A stretch of DNA of 64,000 nucleotides. Origin: Acetivibrio clariflavus DSM 19732 (GTDB lineage: Bacteria; Bacillota; Clostridia; Acetivibrionales; Acetivibrionaceae). Below, piece after piece: positions 1 to 9,523 of the stretch (the first letter of the stretch is position 1; each line of letters opens with the position of its first letter). The stretch spans positions 124,001 through 188,000 of the forward strand of contig NC_016627.1 in the NCBI RefSeq assembly GCF_000237085.1, in the 5' to 3' direction. The translations under genes were made by a program, and so were the position numbers. Below the pieces are notes generated by a model. It was not told the DNA's origin. It was given only the letters and a program-made list of their open reading frames with translations, and searched no databases.

Positions 1-1062
1 AGTACTGGGTAAACTGTACATTTCAGTAATTGCCTCAAATGGCTGAACCAGTTTTTTGTTTTTCAAAAGTATAGGGAAATCTTCATCTTTATCCGGTTCG
101 GTTATTTCCAGAAAGCATTCTACCTGACTGTTTATCTTGGTTTTAAGCTTTTCACCAAGCTCAGAAGGGAACCATCCTTCAAGATAAAAAACTCGACTGG
201 TTTTAAGCAGATTGTCCAATACTTTAACCCTGTCCCTCTCAATTAGCAGATGATCATGAAGTATTTCCAAATCGTCTTTGTATTTGGCGAATTCGGAAAC
301 CTCTTTTTCTACCTTTTCACATTCCTTGTCAATACGGGTAATATTCTTTTGGGCACGATCAATATTACTTTTGACAGTGCCTTCAAGTTCTTTGAAAACC
401 ACCTTTGAAAAGTTATACCGTTTCAGAACTTTAAGAATATTTTCTTCACAGGAATTGTGATAGATTACAAGAATATAATTTTGTTGACCGTCAGAGCTTA
501 TTAATTCAAAATAACTCTCAGGGGCCTCGCTTATGAGGTCTTCTTTTAACCTGTCAGAAGTCGAGGTATGGGGTACAATGCCTATCAGTATTGTTGTTGT
601 TAAAGTTGAAGTCACATTGAGAGGAATGGTCAATTGCTGCCATGGTTCTAAACTTAAAATCAGATTAGCATATTTGTTTTTTTCCGATTTTAAGTATGCC
701 AGTTGATCATTATATTTATGAATACTTTCAACAATGGAAGAAAGCTTATCGATATTTTGTATGGTCATGTTATATTCGTTTTTATCTATACATCTTTTCT
801 CTGAAAAAAGTCCCTTCTTCTTTGATGAAAACTTGGAAAGATATTCTATAGCCCATTTGACTTTGTTAATTTTGTCGTCTAAAATAGCAACTTTTTCACT
901 GTCTCCATCTTGGACCACTAAATCCTTCCACTCTTCAGATGAGAGTTTTTCTAAACTTTCGGATATTTCTACTACTCCCATGTTCATAAGGATATCTAAA
1001 ATTTTTTCCTTATCCGATTCAAGGCCAATTAGAGAAAGTTTGCTCATTTTAACTATTGCCAT
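1..1062 (-). CDS. ntpI: V-type ATP synthase subunit I (a-like), N-terminal part, cut by window edge
   Basis: Read on the minus strand, about 354 codons stay open from an ATG at 1062 to the window edge, so the C-terminal membrane half is missing. The protein begins MAIVKMSKLSLIGLE, the usual opening of subunit I. It continues as a long charged coiled-coil arm and includes RVFYLEGWFPS, a signature of the family. In V/A-type ATPases this subunit forms the peripheral stalk arm and the stator half-channel for ion movement. Its start overlaps the end of the upstream coiled-coil subunit gene by 14 bases, so the two are probably translationally coupled. A GAAAGG lies about 12 bases before the ATG. 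I chose 1062 over the internal ATG at 1047 because the longer form matches the family. Confidence 0.85.
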   Translation of the reverse strand, partial: MAIVKMSKLSLIGLESDKEKILDILMNMGVVEISESLEKLSSEEWKDLVVQDGDSEKVAILDDKINKVKWAIEYLSKFSSKKKGLFSEKRCIDKNEYNMTIQNIDKLSSIVESIHKYNDQLAYLKSEKNKYANLILSLEPWQQLTIPLNVTSTLTTTILIGIVPHTSTSDRLKEDLISEAPESYFELISSDGQQNYILVIYHNSCEENILKVLKRYNFSKVVFKELEGTVKSNIDRAQKNITRIDKECEKVEKEVSEFAKYKDDLEILHDHLLIERDRVKVLDNLLKTSRVFYLEGWFPSELGEKLKTKINSQVECFLEITEPDKDEDFPILLKNKKLVQPFEAITEMYSLPST

Positions 1063-1375
1063 AAATATTCACAACCTTTCTCATTATTATTTCTGCAGCC
1101 TTGTCAAGTTTTTTGCGTGCCTGATTTTTAATATCTTCGCATTCTTTGTCCACTTTTGCCTGCAACTGTTTGACTTGGTCGTTTGCAAGTTTTTCAGCCT
1201 TTAAAAGAATTTCTTTTGCTTCTTTCTCAGCATCTTCTATAGCTTGTTCCTGAAGTTTATAAGACTGGTTGCTGGCTTCAGAAAGTACTTGACGTGAATC
1301 ATCTAAAGACTGTTTTTGAAGCTTTTCAGCTTCTTCTTCGGTTTGTTTTATGGATTTCAGGATTTCCAAAGACAC
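1049..1375 (-). CDS. V-type ATP synthase peripheral-stalk subunit G/H (coiled coil)
   Basis: This 108-residue protein is almost entirely heptad-like, Lys/Glu/Gln-rich helix, as expected of the small peripheral-stalk subunit that pairs with subunit E. The gene starts at GTG 1375. It is preceded by AAGGTGGTGATC, which matches the 16S tail at all but one position and supports the start. It is the first gene of the V-ATPase operon, and subunit I follows with a 14-base overlap. The assignment rests on coiled-coil composition, size and position directly before subunit I, because this family has little sequence conservation. Names used elsewhere are NtpF or AtpH. Confidence 0.8.
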   Translation of the reverse strand: MSLEILKSIKQTEEEAEKLQKQSLDDSRQVLSEASNQSYKLQEQAIEDAEKEAKEILLKAEKLANDQVKQLQAKVDKECEDIKNQARKKLDKAAEIIMRKVVNIYGNS

Positions 1376-1850
1376 TTGATCACCACCTTGTGTACGTGTT
1401 TAATAGTCCTTAGTTCAGAAATCAATTAGATATTTATACTTTATTATCGGCAATTATAATTTAATCATTATACTTTTTAATTATGCACAATACAAATATA
1501 TATAGATAAGACAGATAATATATAAGCGTTTTATTTAATATATTATCATTACAAGAGATTATTATCAAGGCTTTATATGCTTTATAAAACTAATAGTTCA
1601 ATAAAATGGCAGAAAAAGACTTGGAAGAACACAGATAGGGGATAGGAAGGCAATAATATCAAATGGACAATAAATACAGTTTTTTAATGCAAATTTGTTT
1701 AATAACGCAGTTTATGGTTTGATAAAGAGGAATAAAGTACAGGATTATTACCTATACATCTGGGAAACATTGCTCTATGGTAATTTGACAATAAAGAAAG
1801 ATGGAACAGCGTGGAATTAAAAAATGGGAGGATAACAGTGTAGAAATCCT
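1376..1850. other. Intergenic region upstream of the V-ATPase operon
   Basis: This is about 475 bases of A+T-rich DNA with no credible reading frame on either strand. It should carry the promoter of the minus-strand V-ATPase operon and the terminator of the minus-strand gene at 1851. I saw no clear stem-loop with a T tract and no repeat. Confidence 0.4.
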
Positions 1851-2192
1851 CTAACGCTTTTCCTCGGGAGGAAAAGTGTTGAACAGTTCCGGATCAAAAC
1901 GTCTTCCCGGAGGGTCTATCAATATATGCGGATCAATGGACGAATCGCCTTGGATGACCATGTCTTTGTCAATATCATTATTAATATTAGGATTAATTAT
2001 CACCGGGTAGGCAGTAGCACTGCTTTTAGAATATTCTCCTTTTGTGGGGCAAGGAGTAGCAACGACTTTCTCAATATTTTCAGTTTGATTGATAACAGGG
2101 CTTGATTTTGAATTGACATCATTGGGGCAAACTATCAATATCTGAATAAAAGACATCAAAATTACAGCTAAAAATTTAATTTTACTTTTCAT
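1851..2192 (-). CDS. Small secreted protein of unknown function
   Basis: This protein has 113 residues. The N-terminus is MKSKIKF followed by a hydrophobic stretch of about 15 residues, which looks like a signal peptide. The rest is Pro-, Asn- and Asp-rich (PVINQTEN, PNINNDIDKD, IDPPGRRFDPE) with no recognisable domain. The ATG at 2192 sits behind GAGGTGG at good spacing. An upstream in-frame ATG at 2243 has no ribosome-binding site and would bury the signal peptide, so I rejected it. The gene stands alone between the V-ATPase operon and adhE and reads away from adhE. I do not recognise the family. Confidence 0.6.
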   Translation of the reverse strand: MKSKIKFLAVILMSFIQILIVCPNDVNSKSSPVINQTENIEKVVATPCPTKGEYSKSSATAYPVIINPNINNDIDKDMVIQGDSSIDPHILIDPPGRRFDPELFNTFPPEEKR

Positions 2193-2459
2193 AAATATCC
2201 ACCTCAAATTTGTTAGATTACATTTGAAAAAATAAAGTTCCAAATTTTTTTAATTTTCATAAAAAATTTTTGAAAAGAGATTGACAAAAATATAACAATA
2301 TTTTATAAAGAAATTGTTAAATAATTAACGAATAAAGTACAGAAGTTACATAGTGCACTTGATTAACAGTGTATTATTTTTAACTAAGTGTGTTAAAAAA
2401 ATAACAAACTTTTTTAAGTCGGTTAATTGGAACTTGATAATATAAAGGAGGTAATGCTC

Positions 2460-5066
2460 ATGATTATGAAAGAAGCTATTAGGGAGAAAGACAGAACAAT
2501 TGATATAAAGATGGAAATAGACAAACTGGTGGATAAAGCACAGGCTGCACTGGAAAGGTTCATGGGATTTGACCAGGATAAAATTGATACCATAGTAAAA
2601 GAGATGGCTATGGCAGGCCTTGATGAACACATGAGACTTGCAAAGATGGCTATTGAGGAGACCGGCAGGGGTGTGTTTGAAGACAAGAGCATAAAGAATA
2701 TATTTGCAACTGAATACATCTATCACAGCATTAAATATGACAAGACAGTTGGAGTAATAAGAGAAAATGATTATGAAGACTATATTGAAGTGGCAGAACC
2801 TGTAGGAGTTATTGCCGCAGTTACCCCGGTTACCAATCCTACTTCAACCACCATGTTTAAATCCTTAATTGCAATAAAAACGAGAAACCCTATTATATTT
2901 GCATTTCATCCTTCGGCTCAGAAATGCAGCGCGGAAGCAGCAAGAATTGTAAGAGATGCTGCCATTAAGGCCGGTGCCCCGGAAGATTGCATTCAATGGA
3001 TTGAACAGCCTTCCATAGAAGCTACCCAGATGCTCATGAATCATCCAAAGGTTGCGTTGGTTCTTGCAACAGGAGGTGCTGGAATGGTTCAGGCTGCATA
3101 TAGCACCGGTAAACCAGCTCTAGGTGTTGGGCCGGGCAATGTTCCATGCTATATTGAAAAAACTGCGGATGTAAAAAGAGCAGCTACCGACCTCATTCTT
3201 TCAAAGACTTTTGACAACGGAATGATTTGTGCCTCAGAGCAAGCTGTAATTGTAGACAAGGCAATAAGCAAAGAATTTGAAAAGTTCATGAAGGAAAATA
3301 AATGTTATTTCTTAAATGCAGAGGAGACAAAGAAACTGGAAAAAACCGCGATTGATGAGGTTAAATGTGCAATGAATCCGGCAGTGGTGGGTCAGCCGGC
3401 TTATAAAATTGCTAAAATGGCAGGTTTTGAGGTGCCTGAAGATACAAAAATACTGATTTCAAAGCTTAATGGCGTTGGACCTGAGTACCCGCTTTCAAGG
3501 GAGAAATTGAGTCCCATCCTAGCATATTATGTTGTTGACGGCTGGGAACAGGGAATAAGGATTGCCGAGGAAATGGTTGAGTTTGGCGGGCTTGGACACT
3601 CTGCAGTTATTCATTCCGAAGATAAGAATGTAATAGATGAATTTGCAAGAAGAATCAAAGCAGGAAGACTTATTATAAATTCTCCTTCAACCCATGGTGC
3701 AATTGGAGATATTTACAATACAAACATGCCGTCTCTGACATTAGGCTGCGGATCTTTTGGAAGGAATTCTACAACAGCCAATGTTTCCGCGGTAAACCTT
3801 ATTAATAAGAAGAGAGTGGCAAGGAGAAGGGTCAATATGCAGTGGTTTAAAATTCCTGAGAAAATATATTTCCAGTTCGGTTCAACTCAATATCTTGAAA
3901 AAATGCCCGATATATCAAAGGCGTTTATTGTGACAGACCCTTATATGGTTAAGTTAGGTTATGTTGATAGAGTTCTGTATTACTTGAGAAAGAGACATGA
4001 CTATGTTCATTGCGAGATATTCTCGGAGGTTGAGCCCGATCCCTCTGTAGATACGGTATTAAAGGGCTACAATTTGATGAAAAAGTTCCAACCCGATGTT
4101 ATTATTGCTTTAGGTGGAGGTTCGGCAATTGATGCAGCCAAGGGAATGTGGCTCTATTATGAAAATCCTGAGACTGATTTTGATTCATTGAGACTAAAAT
4201 TTATGGATATAAGAAAAAGGGTGTTTAAATTCCCTAAACTCGGTAAGAAAGCTAAGTTTGTTGCAATACCCACCACATCGGGAACAGGCTCGGAAGTGAC
4301 ATCTTTTGCAGTTATTACCGACAGGAAGAATAATACAAAGTATCCACTTGCCGATTATGAACTTACACCGGATGTTGCTATTATTGATCCTGAATTTGTA
4401 ATGACTGTTCCGCCATCGGTTACAGCCGATACCGGTATGGATGTTTTGACCCATGCTATAGAGGCTTATGTTTCGGTGATGGCTTCAGATTTTACAGATG
4501 GTTTGGCAATCAAAGCTATACAGTTGGTTTTTGAGTATTTGCCAAGGTCATATAAGAATGGAAACGATAAATTGGCAAGAGAAAAAATGCACAATGCTTC
4601 ATGTATAGCGGGAATGGCCTTTACTAACGCATTCTTGGGTATAAACCACAGTCTTGCCCATAAATTAGGCGGCGAGTTTCATATTCCTCACGGAAGGGCA
4701 AATGCGATACTATTACCTCATGTGATAGAATACAATGCATCAAAACCGAGCAAGTTTGTATCCTTCCCGAAATATGAGACTTTCATCGCCGACAAGAAAT
4801 ATGCCGAGATAGCAAAGGCATTAGGTTTACCGGCATCTACTGTTGAAGAAGGAGTACAAAGCCTCATTAAAGCAATAAAGGATTTGATGAAAGAGTTAAA
4901 TCTTCCTATGACTATTGCAGAATGCAAAGTTGACAAAAAGGAATTTTTGTCAAAGGTTCCGATGCTTGCTGAAAAGGCTTTTGAAGACCAGTGCACCACA
5001 GCCAACCCTAGATTGCCATTAGTTAAGGAACTTGAGGAAATTTACATTAAAGCTTATGGCTTATAA
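2460..5066 (+). CDS. adhE: Bifunctional acetaldehyde-CoA/alcohol dehydrogenase
   Basis: AdhE reduces acetyl-CoA to acetaldehyde and then to ethanol with NADH, and forms spirosomes in the cytosol. The N-terminal aldehyde dehydrogenase half (about residues 1-440) shows PVTNPTSTTMFK and the catalytic cysteine in FDNGMICASEQ. The C-terminal iron-dependent alcohol dehydrogenase half shows GGGSAIDAAKGMW, PTTSGTGSEVT and the metal-binding histidines in NHSLAHKLGGEFHIPHG. At 869 residues it matches the family length. An AAAGGAGG at 2444-2451 lies 8 bases before the ATG at 2460. ATGs at 2454 and 2466 are also in frame, but 2460 has the best spacing. The gene is monocistronic, with a terminator just downstream. 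No key residue is missing. Confidence 0.97.
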   Translation: MIMKEAIREKDRTIDIKMEIDKLVDKAQAALERFMGFDQDKIDTIVKEMAMAGLDEHMRLAKMAIEETGRGVFEDKSIKNIFATEYIYHSIKYDKTVGVIRENDYEDYIEVAEPVGVIAAVTPVTNPTSTTMFKSLIAIKTRNPIIFAFHPSAQKCSAEAARIVRDAAIKAGAPEDCIQWIEQPSIEATQMLMNHPKVALVLATGGAGMVQAAYSTGKPALGVGPGNVPCYIEKTADVKRAATDLILSKTFDNGMICASEQAVIVDKAISKEFEKFMKENKCYFLNAEETKKLEKTAIDEVKCAMNPAVVGQPAYKIAKMAGFEVPEDTKILISKLNGVGPEYPLSREKLSPILAYYVVDGWEQGIRIAEEMVEFGGLGHSAVIHSEDKNVIDEFARRIKAGRLIINSPSTHGAIGDIYNTNMPSLTLGCGSFGRNSTTANVSAVNLINKKRVARRRVNMQWFKIPEKIYFQFGSTQYLEKMPDISKAFIVTDPYMVKLGYVDRVLYYLRKRHDYVHCEIFSEVEPDPSVDTVLKGYNLMKKFQPDVIIALGGGSAIDAAKGMWLYYENPETDFDSLRLKFMDIRKRVFKFPKLGKKAKFVAIPTTSGTGSEVTSFAVITDRKNNTKYPLADYELTPDVAIIDPEFVMTVPPSVTADTGMDVLTHAIEAYVSVMASDFTDGLAIKAIQLVFEYLPRSYKNGNDKLAREKMHNASCIAGMAFTNAFLGINHSLAHKLGGEFHIPHGRANAILLPHVIEYNASKPSKFVSFPKYETFIADKKYAEIAKALGLPASTVEEGVQSLIKAIKDLMKELNLPMTIAECKVDKKEFLSKVPMLAEKAFEDQCTTANPRLPLVKELEEIYIKAYGL

Positions 5067-5100
5067 TGTTCCTTATAATGGCACTTTATAAATATAAACA

Positions 5101-5132
5101 GGGCTAAGGCCAATGCTTTAGCCCACTTTTTT
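5101..5132 (+). terminator. Rho-independent terminator of adhE
   Basis: GGGCTAAG and CTTTAGCCC form an imperfect 8-9 bp stem around a 7-base loop, followed by ACTTTTTTA. It lies 34 bases after the adhE stop. Confidence 0.8.
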
Positions 5133-5214
5133 ATCCTGAAAAATTTCCTGCATCTGCTTTGACTATATTTTCAGAGAATGTACAAAAAGCAGGAAAACGG
5201 GAAATTTCAAAAAT

Positions 5215-6306
5215 TTATTTGGTAGGTTTTAATTTGCTATGGTTTAGTTTTTCCGTTTTATAAATTCTGTATATATTTTTTAGCGTTACTATTAAAGCTG
5301 AATAAACCGGTACAATTATCAACAGACCTACAAAACCGTATAGAGCCGATCCTATCATAAGAAGGAGTATAACGGTAACGGGATGTATATTGAGCTTTTG
5401 CTTCATAATTTGCGGTGCTATAAAATTTCCGTCTATTTGTTGCACAATTGTTTGAAGCAGGAAAACCTTCAGAGCCATCCATGGATTCATTGTCAGTGCA
5501 ACAAAAATTGCAGGGACAATTCCTATGTACGGGCCAAAAAAGGGAATCATAGCTGTAATTGTCACAAAAACAGACAAAATCAAAGGATATTTTATTCTGA
5601 TTATAAGGTAACCAATGTACATAAGAATTCCATCAGCTAAAGCCACGGTCATTTGTCCTACAAGATAAGAGGAAAGTACTCTGTCTATATCTATAAGCAC
5701 TTTTCGAACTTCGGGTGCGTATTTTTTAGGAAAAAACGATATAAATTTTCTGACAAATTCTTTATCGTCTTTGAGAAAGTAAAAGAGTATAAAAGGAATC
5801 ATTATAATTATTGTACTTATATTTGTAACCGTTGAGAGAAAGCCCATAAAGAAATTTTTAGAACTATTCATGAGGCTGTCTAAAATCTGCAGGGCTCTTT
5901 TCTTAAGTTCATCTATAGGTAAGGATTGAATGATACTGCTGTCAAAAAACGTATTATTTGAAAATATAGAAATATCAAAGTTTTTATACAATAGGTTCAT
6001 AAGAGAGTTGAACTGCTGAACTATTATAACGCCTATATTTTTTACAATTAACACAATAATAAAAATTGAAATCAAAAAAGATAGAAGAATGGAAACGGTT
6101 TTGGGTATTCTTATTTTCTCCAGTATTCTTACGAGGGGTCTTAGTATATAGTATAGTATAATTGATGCAAGAATGGGTGCAAATATCGCTGCTACCAGCT
6201 TCTTGAAAGGCAAAAGAAAGAAATCTATTTTGCCAAACATATATATTATAAGTAAAGTGAGAAGTATGCCTGATCCATACTTGAAGAATTTATGATTGAA
6301 CCACAT
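5215..6306 (-). CDS. AI-2E family membrane transporter
   Basis: This 363-residue integral membrane protein has about seven or eight hydrophobic segments. Its first part is two-helix (LLTLLIIYMFGKIDFF, then AAIFAPILASIILYYI) and it has the conserved late block PFFGPYIGIVPA. It ends with several helices and a basic tail. That layout fits the AI-2E transporter/TqsA-YdiK family, whose members are linked to autoinducer-2 export or Na+/H+ exchange; the substrate here is unknown. GGAGG at 6315-6319 lies 8 bases before the ATG at 6306. A TTG at 6321 and an ATG at 6312 are also in frame, but they overlap or crowd the ribosome site. It is convergent with adhE. Confidence 0.85.
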   Translation of the reverse strand: MWFNHKFFKYGSGILLTLLIIYMFGKIDFFLLPFKKLVAAIFAPILASIILYYILRPLVRILEKIRIPKTVSILLSFLISIFIIVLIVKNIGVIIVQQFNSLMNLLYKNFDISIFSNNTFFDSSIIQSLPIDELKKRALQILDSLMNSSKNFFMGFLSTVTNISTIIIMIPFILFYFLKDDKEFVRKFISFFPKKYAPEVRKVLIDIDRVLSSYLVGQMTVALADGILMYIGYLIIRIKYPLILSVFVTITAMIPFFGPYIGIVPAIFVALTMNPWMALKVFLLQTIVQQIDGNFIAPQIMKQKLNIHPVTVILLLMIGSALYGFVGLLIIVPVYSALIVTLKNIYRIYKTEKLNHSKLKPTK

Positions 6307-6555
6307 ACCCATAACCTCCAATGAGATATTATTGACATATTTATAGTATATACCAGCAAAGTTTTCATATAAAGTAGTTTTATTAAGTATTGAAGAATTG
6401 CAAAATGTAAAGTAATGTGAGAGATTTAGCTCTATTGTGTTGCGGATATATATTTCACATCTATATAATAGTATTAAAACACAATATAGTTATTGGGAGA
6501 AGGGCTGGAGTTAATATCGGATATTTCGGTAATGCTGTCTGCCTCAGAGGATAAA

Positions 6556-7824
6556 ATGAAAAGATATAGGAGAATATTTATAATTTTTTGCATCCTGTTT
6601 GTATTTACTTCATGCAGTGTGAATGGTGGCCGAAAATCGGAAAATATTGTTATTAAGAGTAATGATACAAATCAGGATTACTTTGTATTTATAAAGTATA
6701 GGAATTTTTGGTTTCAGTCCAATAAATATGGATATATGAACTCAAAGGGAGAAGTAGTTATCTCCCCCTATTTTGAATATGCGGAAGATTTTGTTGATGG
6801 AATGGCAAAAGTGAAGACCAATAACGGCTATGGAATAATAGACAAGAGTGGGAGATATATTTTGCAGCCAATTTATAGCGGCTGTAAACTTCTTGGAAAT
6901 GGCCTTATATCCTATAAAGCTTATAAATGGAAATTGAAAGATAAAGAGGGTAAAGAAGTCGGTGATCTTGAATTTGATGATATTATGAAGTTTTCTGAAG
7001 GGCTTGCCGCTGTGAAGATAAATAATAAATGGGGATTTATAAATACTGATGGGGAACTGGTAATTGAGCCTATTTATGATTTTGCAGCAAATTTTGAGAA
7101 TTCTTTATGTGCTGTACAATTAAATGATAGATGGGGACTAATTGACATTTATGGTAATGAGATAGTGGAGCCTAGTTTTCAAGATAGACTCTGGGTGGCG
7201 GATGATTATATTTTAGTAGAAGGTAATAATGGGAAATGGGGATATCTAAACAATAGAGGGGAACAAGTTATAGATTATAAATTTGAAAAAGCTCATTCTT
7301 TTGGTGAAGGTCTTGCACTTGTTTATGAAGAAGGGAAATGGGGATATATTGACAAACAGGGGAACTTTGCAATAAAACCGGATTTTGATGAGGCTAATGA
7401 GTTTGCTAATGGATTGGCACGAGTAAAAAAAGATAATAAGTTTTACTACATTAATAAGGAAGGTACAATTGTTAAAGAAACAGATATGTACTATACAGAG
7501 ATGTATGATTTTAATGAACAAATGGCTGCTATAGTGAAAGACGGAAAGTATGGGTTTATTAATGAAAACATGGAAATAGTAGTTGAGCCTGAATATGATG
7601 ATTATAAGAATTTTAGCGAGGGTTTTGGAATTGTCGGAAAGAAAATTGAAGGAAGTTATGATACCATATATGGTTATGTTGATAAAGCAGGAAAGTGGTT
7701 AGTAGAACCTTCTTTTACAGATGCAGAACCTTTTAAAGATGGATTAGCAAGGGTTTGGAAGTCAGGTATGATGGGTTATATCGATTCAAAAGGAAATTTT
7801 GTGTACAAGCCTTGGAATTATTAA
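6556..7824 (+). CDS. WG-repeat (KWG) lipoprotein
   Basis: This 422-residue protein consists mainly of WG repeats: about nine units of the kind YGYMNSKGEVVISPYFEYA, each with a W/Y-G pair, a 'D/N-x-x-G' turn and an 'I-x-P-x-F/Y' end. The N-terminus MKRYRRIFIIFCILFVFTSC is a lipoprotein signal with a lipobox ending in Cys-20, so the protein should be anchored outside the cell membrane. WG repeats are thought to form beta-propeller-like or elongated beta structures and are common in Gram-positive surface proteins; no enzyme activity is evident. AGAGG lies 5 bases before ATG 6556. The frame is open further upstream from a TTG at 6493, but that extension would bury the signal peptide. Confidence 0.85.
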   Translation: MKRYRRIFIIFCILFVFTSCSVNGGRKSENIVIKSNDTNQDYFVFIKYRNFWFQSNKYGYMNSKGEVVISPYFEYAEDFVDGMAKVKTNNGYGIIDKSGRYILQPIYSGCKLLGNGLISYKAYKWKLKDKEGKEVGDLEFDDIMKFSEGLAAVKINNKWGFINTDGELVIEPIYDFAANFENSLCAVQLNDRWGLIDIYGNEIVEPSFQDRLWVADDYILVEGNNGKWGYLNNRGEQVIDYKFEKAHSFGEGLALVYEEGKWGYIDKQGNFAIKPDFDEANEFANGLARVKKDNKFYYINKEGTIVKETDMYYTEMYDFNEQMAAIVKDGKYGFINENMEIVVEPEYDDYKNFSEGFGIVGKKIEGSYDTIYGYVDKAGKWLVEPSFTDAEPFKDGLARVWKSGMMGYIDSKGNFVYKPWNY

Positions 7825-7986
7825 ATCACAAAACGTAAAAATTTAAGAGCTTATTCTTTATAATTTTATAATAATATAGTGCAAAGACCTGAAGCTTTGC
7901 CCATTAAAGCTAAAGTCCACTTGAAATTTCAAAAACTAATGTTATTATATAAATTATATTTCGACATTTAAATTAAGGGGATGGCT

Positions 7987-8820
7987 ATGTTAAAAATTGG
8001 ATTTCTGGGACCAAAAGGTACTTTTTCTCAGGAAGCACTTCTTGAGTATAAAAAAGGTGAAAAGGATTTTGTTGAATGTGCATTTAATACCTTTGGGGAA
8101 ATTATTAATGCGGTAAATAAAGATGAAATTGATGAAGGGATAGTGCCCATTGAGAATTCATTGGAAGGGGCTGTTAATGCCACATTGGACACCCTTGCCA
8201 CTGATGTCGATCTGTTAATAAAGGCAGAGATAGCTATTGAAGTAAAACAAAATCTTTTAGTCAGAAAAGGGACAAATATTGAAAATATAAAGTATATAAT
8301 TTCCCATCCGCAACCCATAGGTCAGTGCAGAAATTATCTTGAAACCAACTTTAATCATGCGGAGATAAGATTTTTATACAGTACGGCAGAAGCAGCAAGG
8401 CAGGTAGCTGAATGTGATTTTAACATGGCTGCAATAGGGTCTCTTACTGCAGCGAAAGTGTATGGGCTTGATGTAATTGCAGAAGGAATCCAGGACAGCA
8501 AAAATAATTATACTCGTTTTGTCGTGGTATCAAAAACTGCCGCTGAGAAAGCAAAAAATAATAAGACTTCAATAGTTTTTTCAACGGAAGATAAACCGGG
8601 AAGTTTGTATAGAATATTGGATATTTTTAATTTGTGGGATATAAATATGACAAGAATTGAATCGAGACCTGCAAAGGACAAACTTGGCAATTACATATTT
8701 TTTGTAGATCTAAAAGGTCATATAGAAGATGATGATGTTAGGGATGCTTTGACTATGGTGAAAAGAAAGACTTCTTTCTATAAATTTCTGGGCTCTTATC
8801 CTGAATTTGTTATAAAGTGA
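7987..8820 (+). CDS. pheA: Prephenate dehydratase
   Basis: This enzyme converts prephenate to phenylpyruvate in phenylalanine synthesis. The catalytic part shows GFLGPKGTFSQ at the N-terminus, VPIENSLEGAV and the YTRF motif that carries the catalytic Thr. A C-terminal ACT domain (about residues 195-275) carries ESRPAKD, the motif for feedback binding of phenylalanine. The length of 277 residues fits the monofunctional Gram-positive type, and no chorismate mutase domain is fused. AAGGGG ends at 7980, giving 6-base spacing to ATG 7987; an in-frame ATG at 7981 is too close. The gene is monocistronic with a terminator behind it. Confidence 0.95.
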   Translation: MLKIGFLGPKGTFSQEALLEYKKGEKDFVECAFNTFGEIINAVNKDEIDEGIVPIENSLEGAVNATLDTLATDVDLLIKAEIAIEVKQNLLVRKGTNIENIKYIISHPQPIGQCRNYLETNFNHAEIRFLYSTAEAARQVAECDFNMAAIGSLTAAKVYGLDVIAEGIQDSKNNYTRFVVVSKTAAEKAKNNKTSIVFSTEDKPGSLYRILDIFNLWDINMTRIESRPAKDKLGNYIFFVDLKGHIEDDDVRDALTMVKRKTSFYKFLGSYPEFVIK

Positions 8821-8822
8821 TT

Positions 8823-8854
8823 AAAAAAACATAAAATTTAACTTATGTTTTTTT
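8823..8854 (+). terminator. Rho-independent terminator of pheA
   Basis: AAAAAACATAA and TTATGTTTTTTT form an A/T-rich stem of about 11 bp with its own T tract, directly after the pheA stop. The rest of the gap to 9150 is A+T-rich and empty apart from a weak CTGTTT/AAACAG hairpin near 9010-9031. Confidence 0.7.
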
Positions 8855-9150
8855 GGGAAATAAACACTTATAAAGATATTAGTGTTATTATTATATATGT
8901 CACATGTTGTTTGATTTAAAATATCTATAAAAAAATTTAAAAGCTGTAAACACCGAAAAATATGAATTCGGTTAAATTTTTACTTTCATTCTTATTGTTT
9001 GCAATCAGGCTGTTTGGAAAATCCTAAACAGTATTTTGATTGCTGTTTGGCAATTGCTATCTCAAAATTTTGAATTAATTGGCTTTATACTTCGATATTG
9101 AAAGTATATTTTTTCAGAAAGGCATATTATAATACTAATGGAGTGGTTTT

Positions 9151-9492
9151 ATGGCTTTGTTGGACAAGGAGATTGACATAACCAGAAATATAAAAATAAT
9201 AGAGTGGCTGAAGAGCGAGCTTTTGACAGATGTTGCAAACCTTTTTAAAGCTTTGATAAATGGTGTTAGAGAAGAAGTACATGAAGTTGTTTCCGATACA
9301 TTGGCAAATATAATTTTGATATGTTATCTGTTGGGAAGACGTTTAGGTATAAGTTATAATTCAATTGAATTAAAAATTGAGAACAAGATTAAGCTTGGAT
9401 TGATTGAAAATCATGATGTGGAAAAATATTATGGTGATTTGTCCGAACTGTCAAGACATTTAAATAGTTCAAGGATAAAAAACAATAAGTAG
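9151..9492 (+). CDS. MazG-like family protein
   Basis: This 113-residue, mostly helical protein begins MALLDKEIDITRNIKIIEWL and carries an acidic helix (EEVHEVVSDTLANIIL) like the metal-binding helices of MazG-type nucleotide pyrophosphohydrolases. It resembles the short MazG-like family of clostridia. Whether it hydrolyses a nucleotide is unknown, because the full set of MazG acidic residues cannot be confirmed by eye. It sits 31 bases upstream of the gdpP start with no terminator between, so it probably shares that operon. That would put it next to c-di-AMP turnover and replication genes. Confidence 0.65.
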   Translation: MALLDKEIDITRNIKIIEWLKSELLTDVANLFKALINGVREEVHEVVSDTLANIILICYLLGRRLGISYNSIELKIENKIKLGLIENHDVEKYYGDLSELSRHLNSSRIKNNK

Positions 9493-9523
9493 ATTAGTGA
9501 TACCTATATGGAGAGAAAGTGTT

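Noticed and set aside
2346-2726. Minus-strand reading frames over the start of adhE
   Set aside because: They lie antisense to a clear AdhE sequence and have no ribosome site or family resemblance.
7881-7900. GCAAAG/CTTTGC hairpin as a terminator of the WG-repeat gene
   Set aside because: No T tract follows the stem.
9010-9031. Hairpin as a riboswitch or terminator before the MazG-like gene
   Set aside because: The stem is short with a bulge, there is no T run, and no known riboswitch core is visible.
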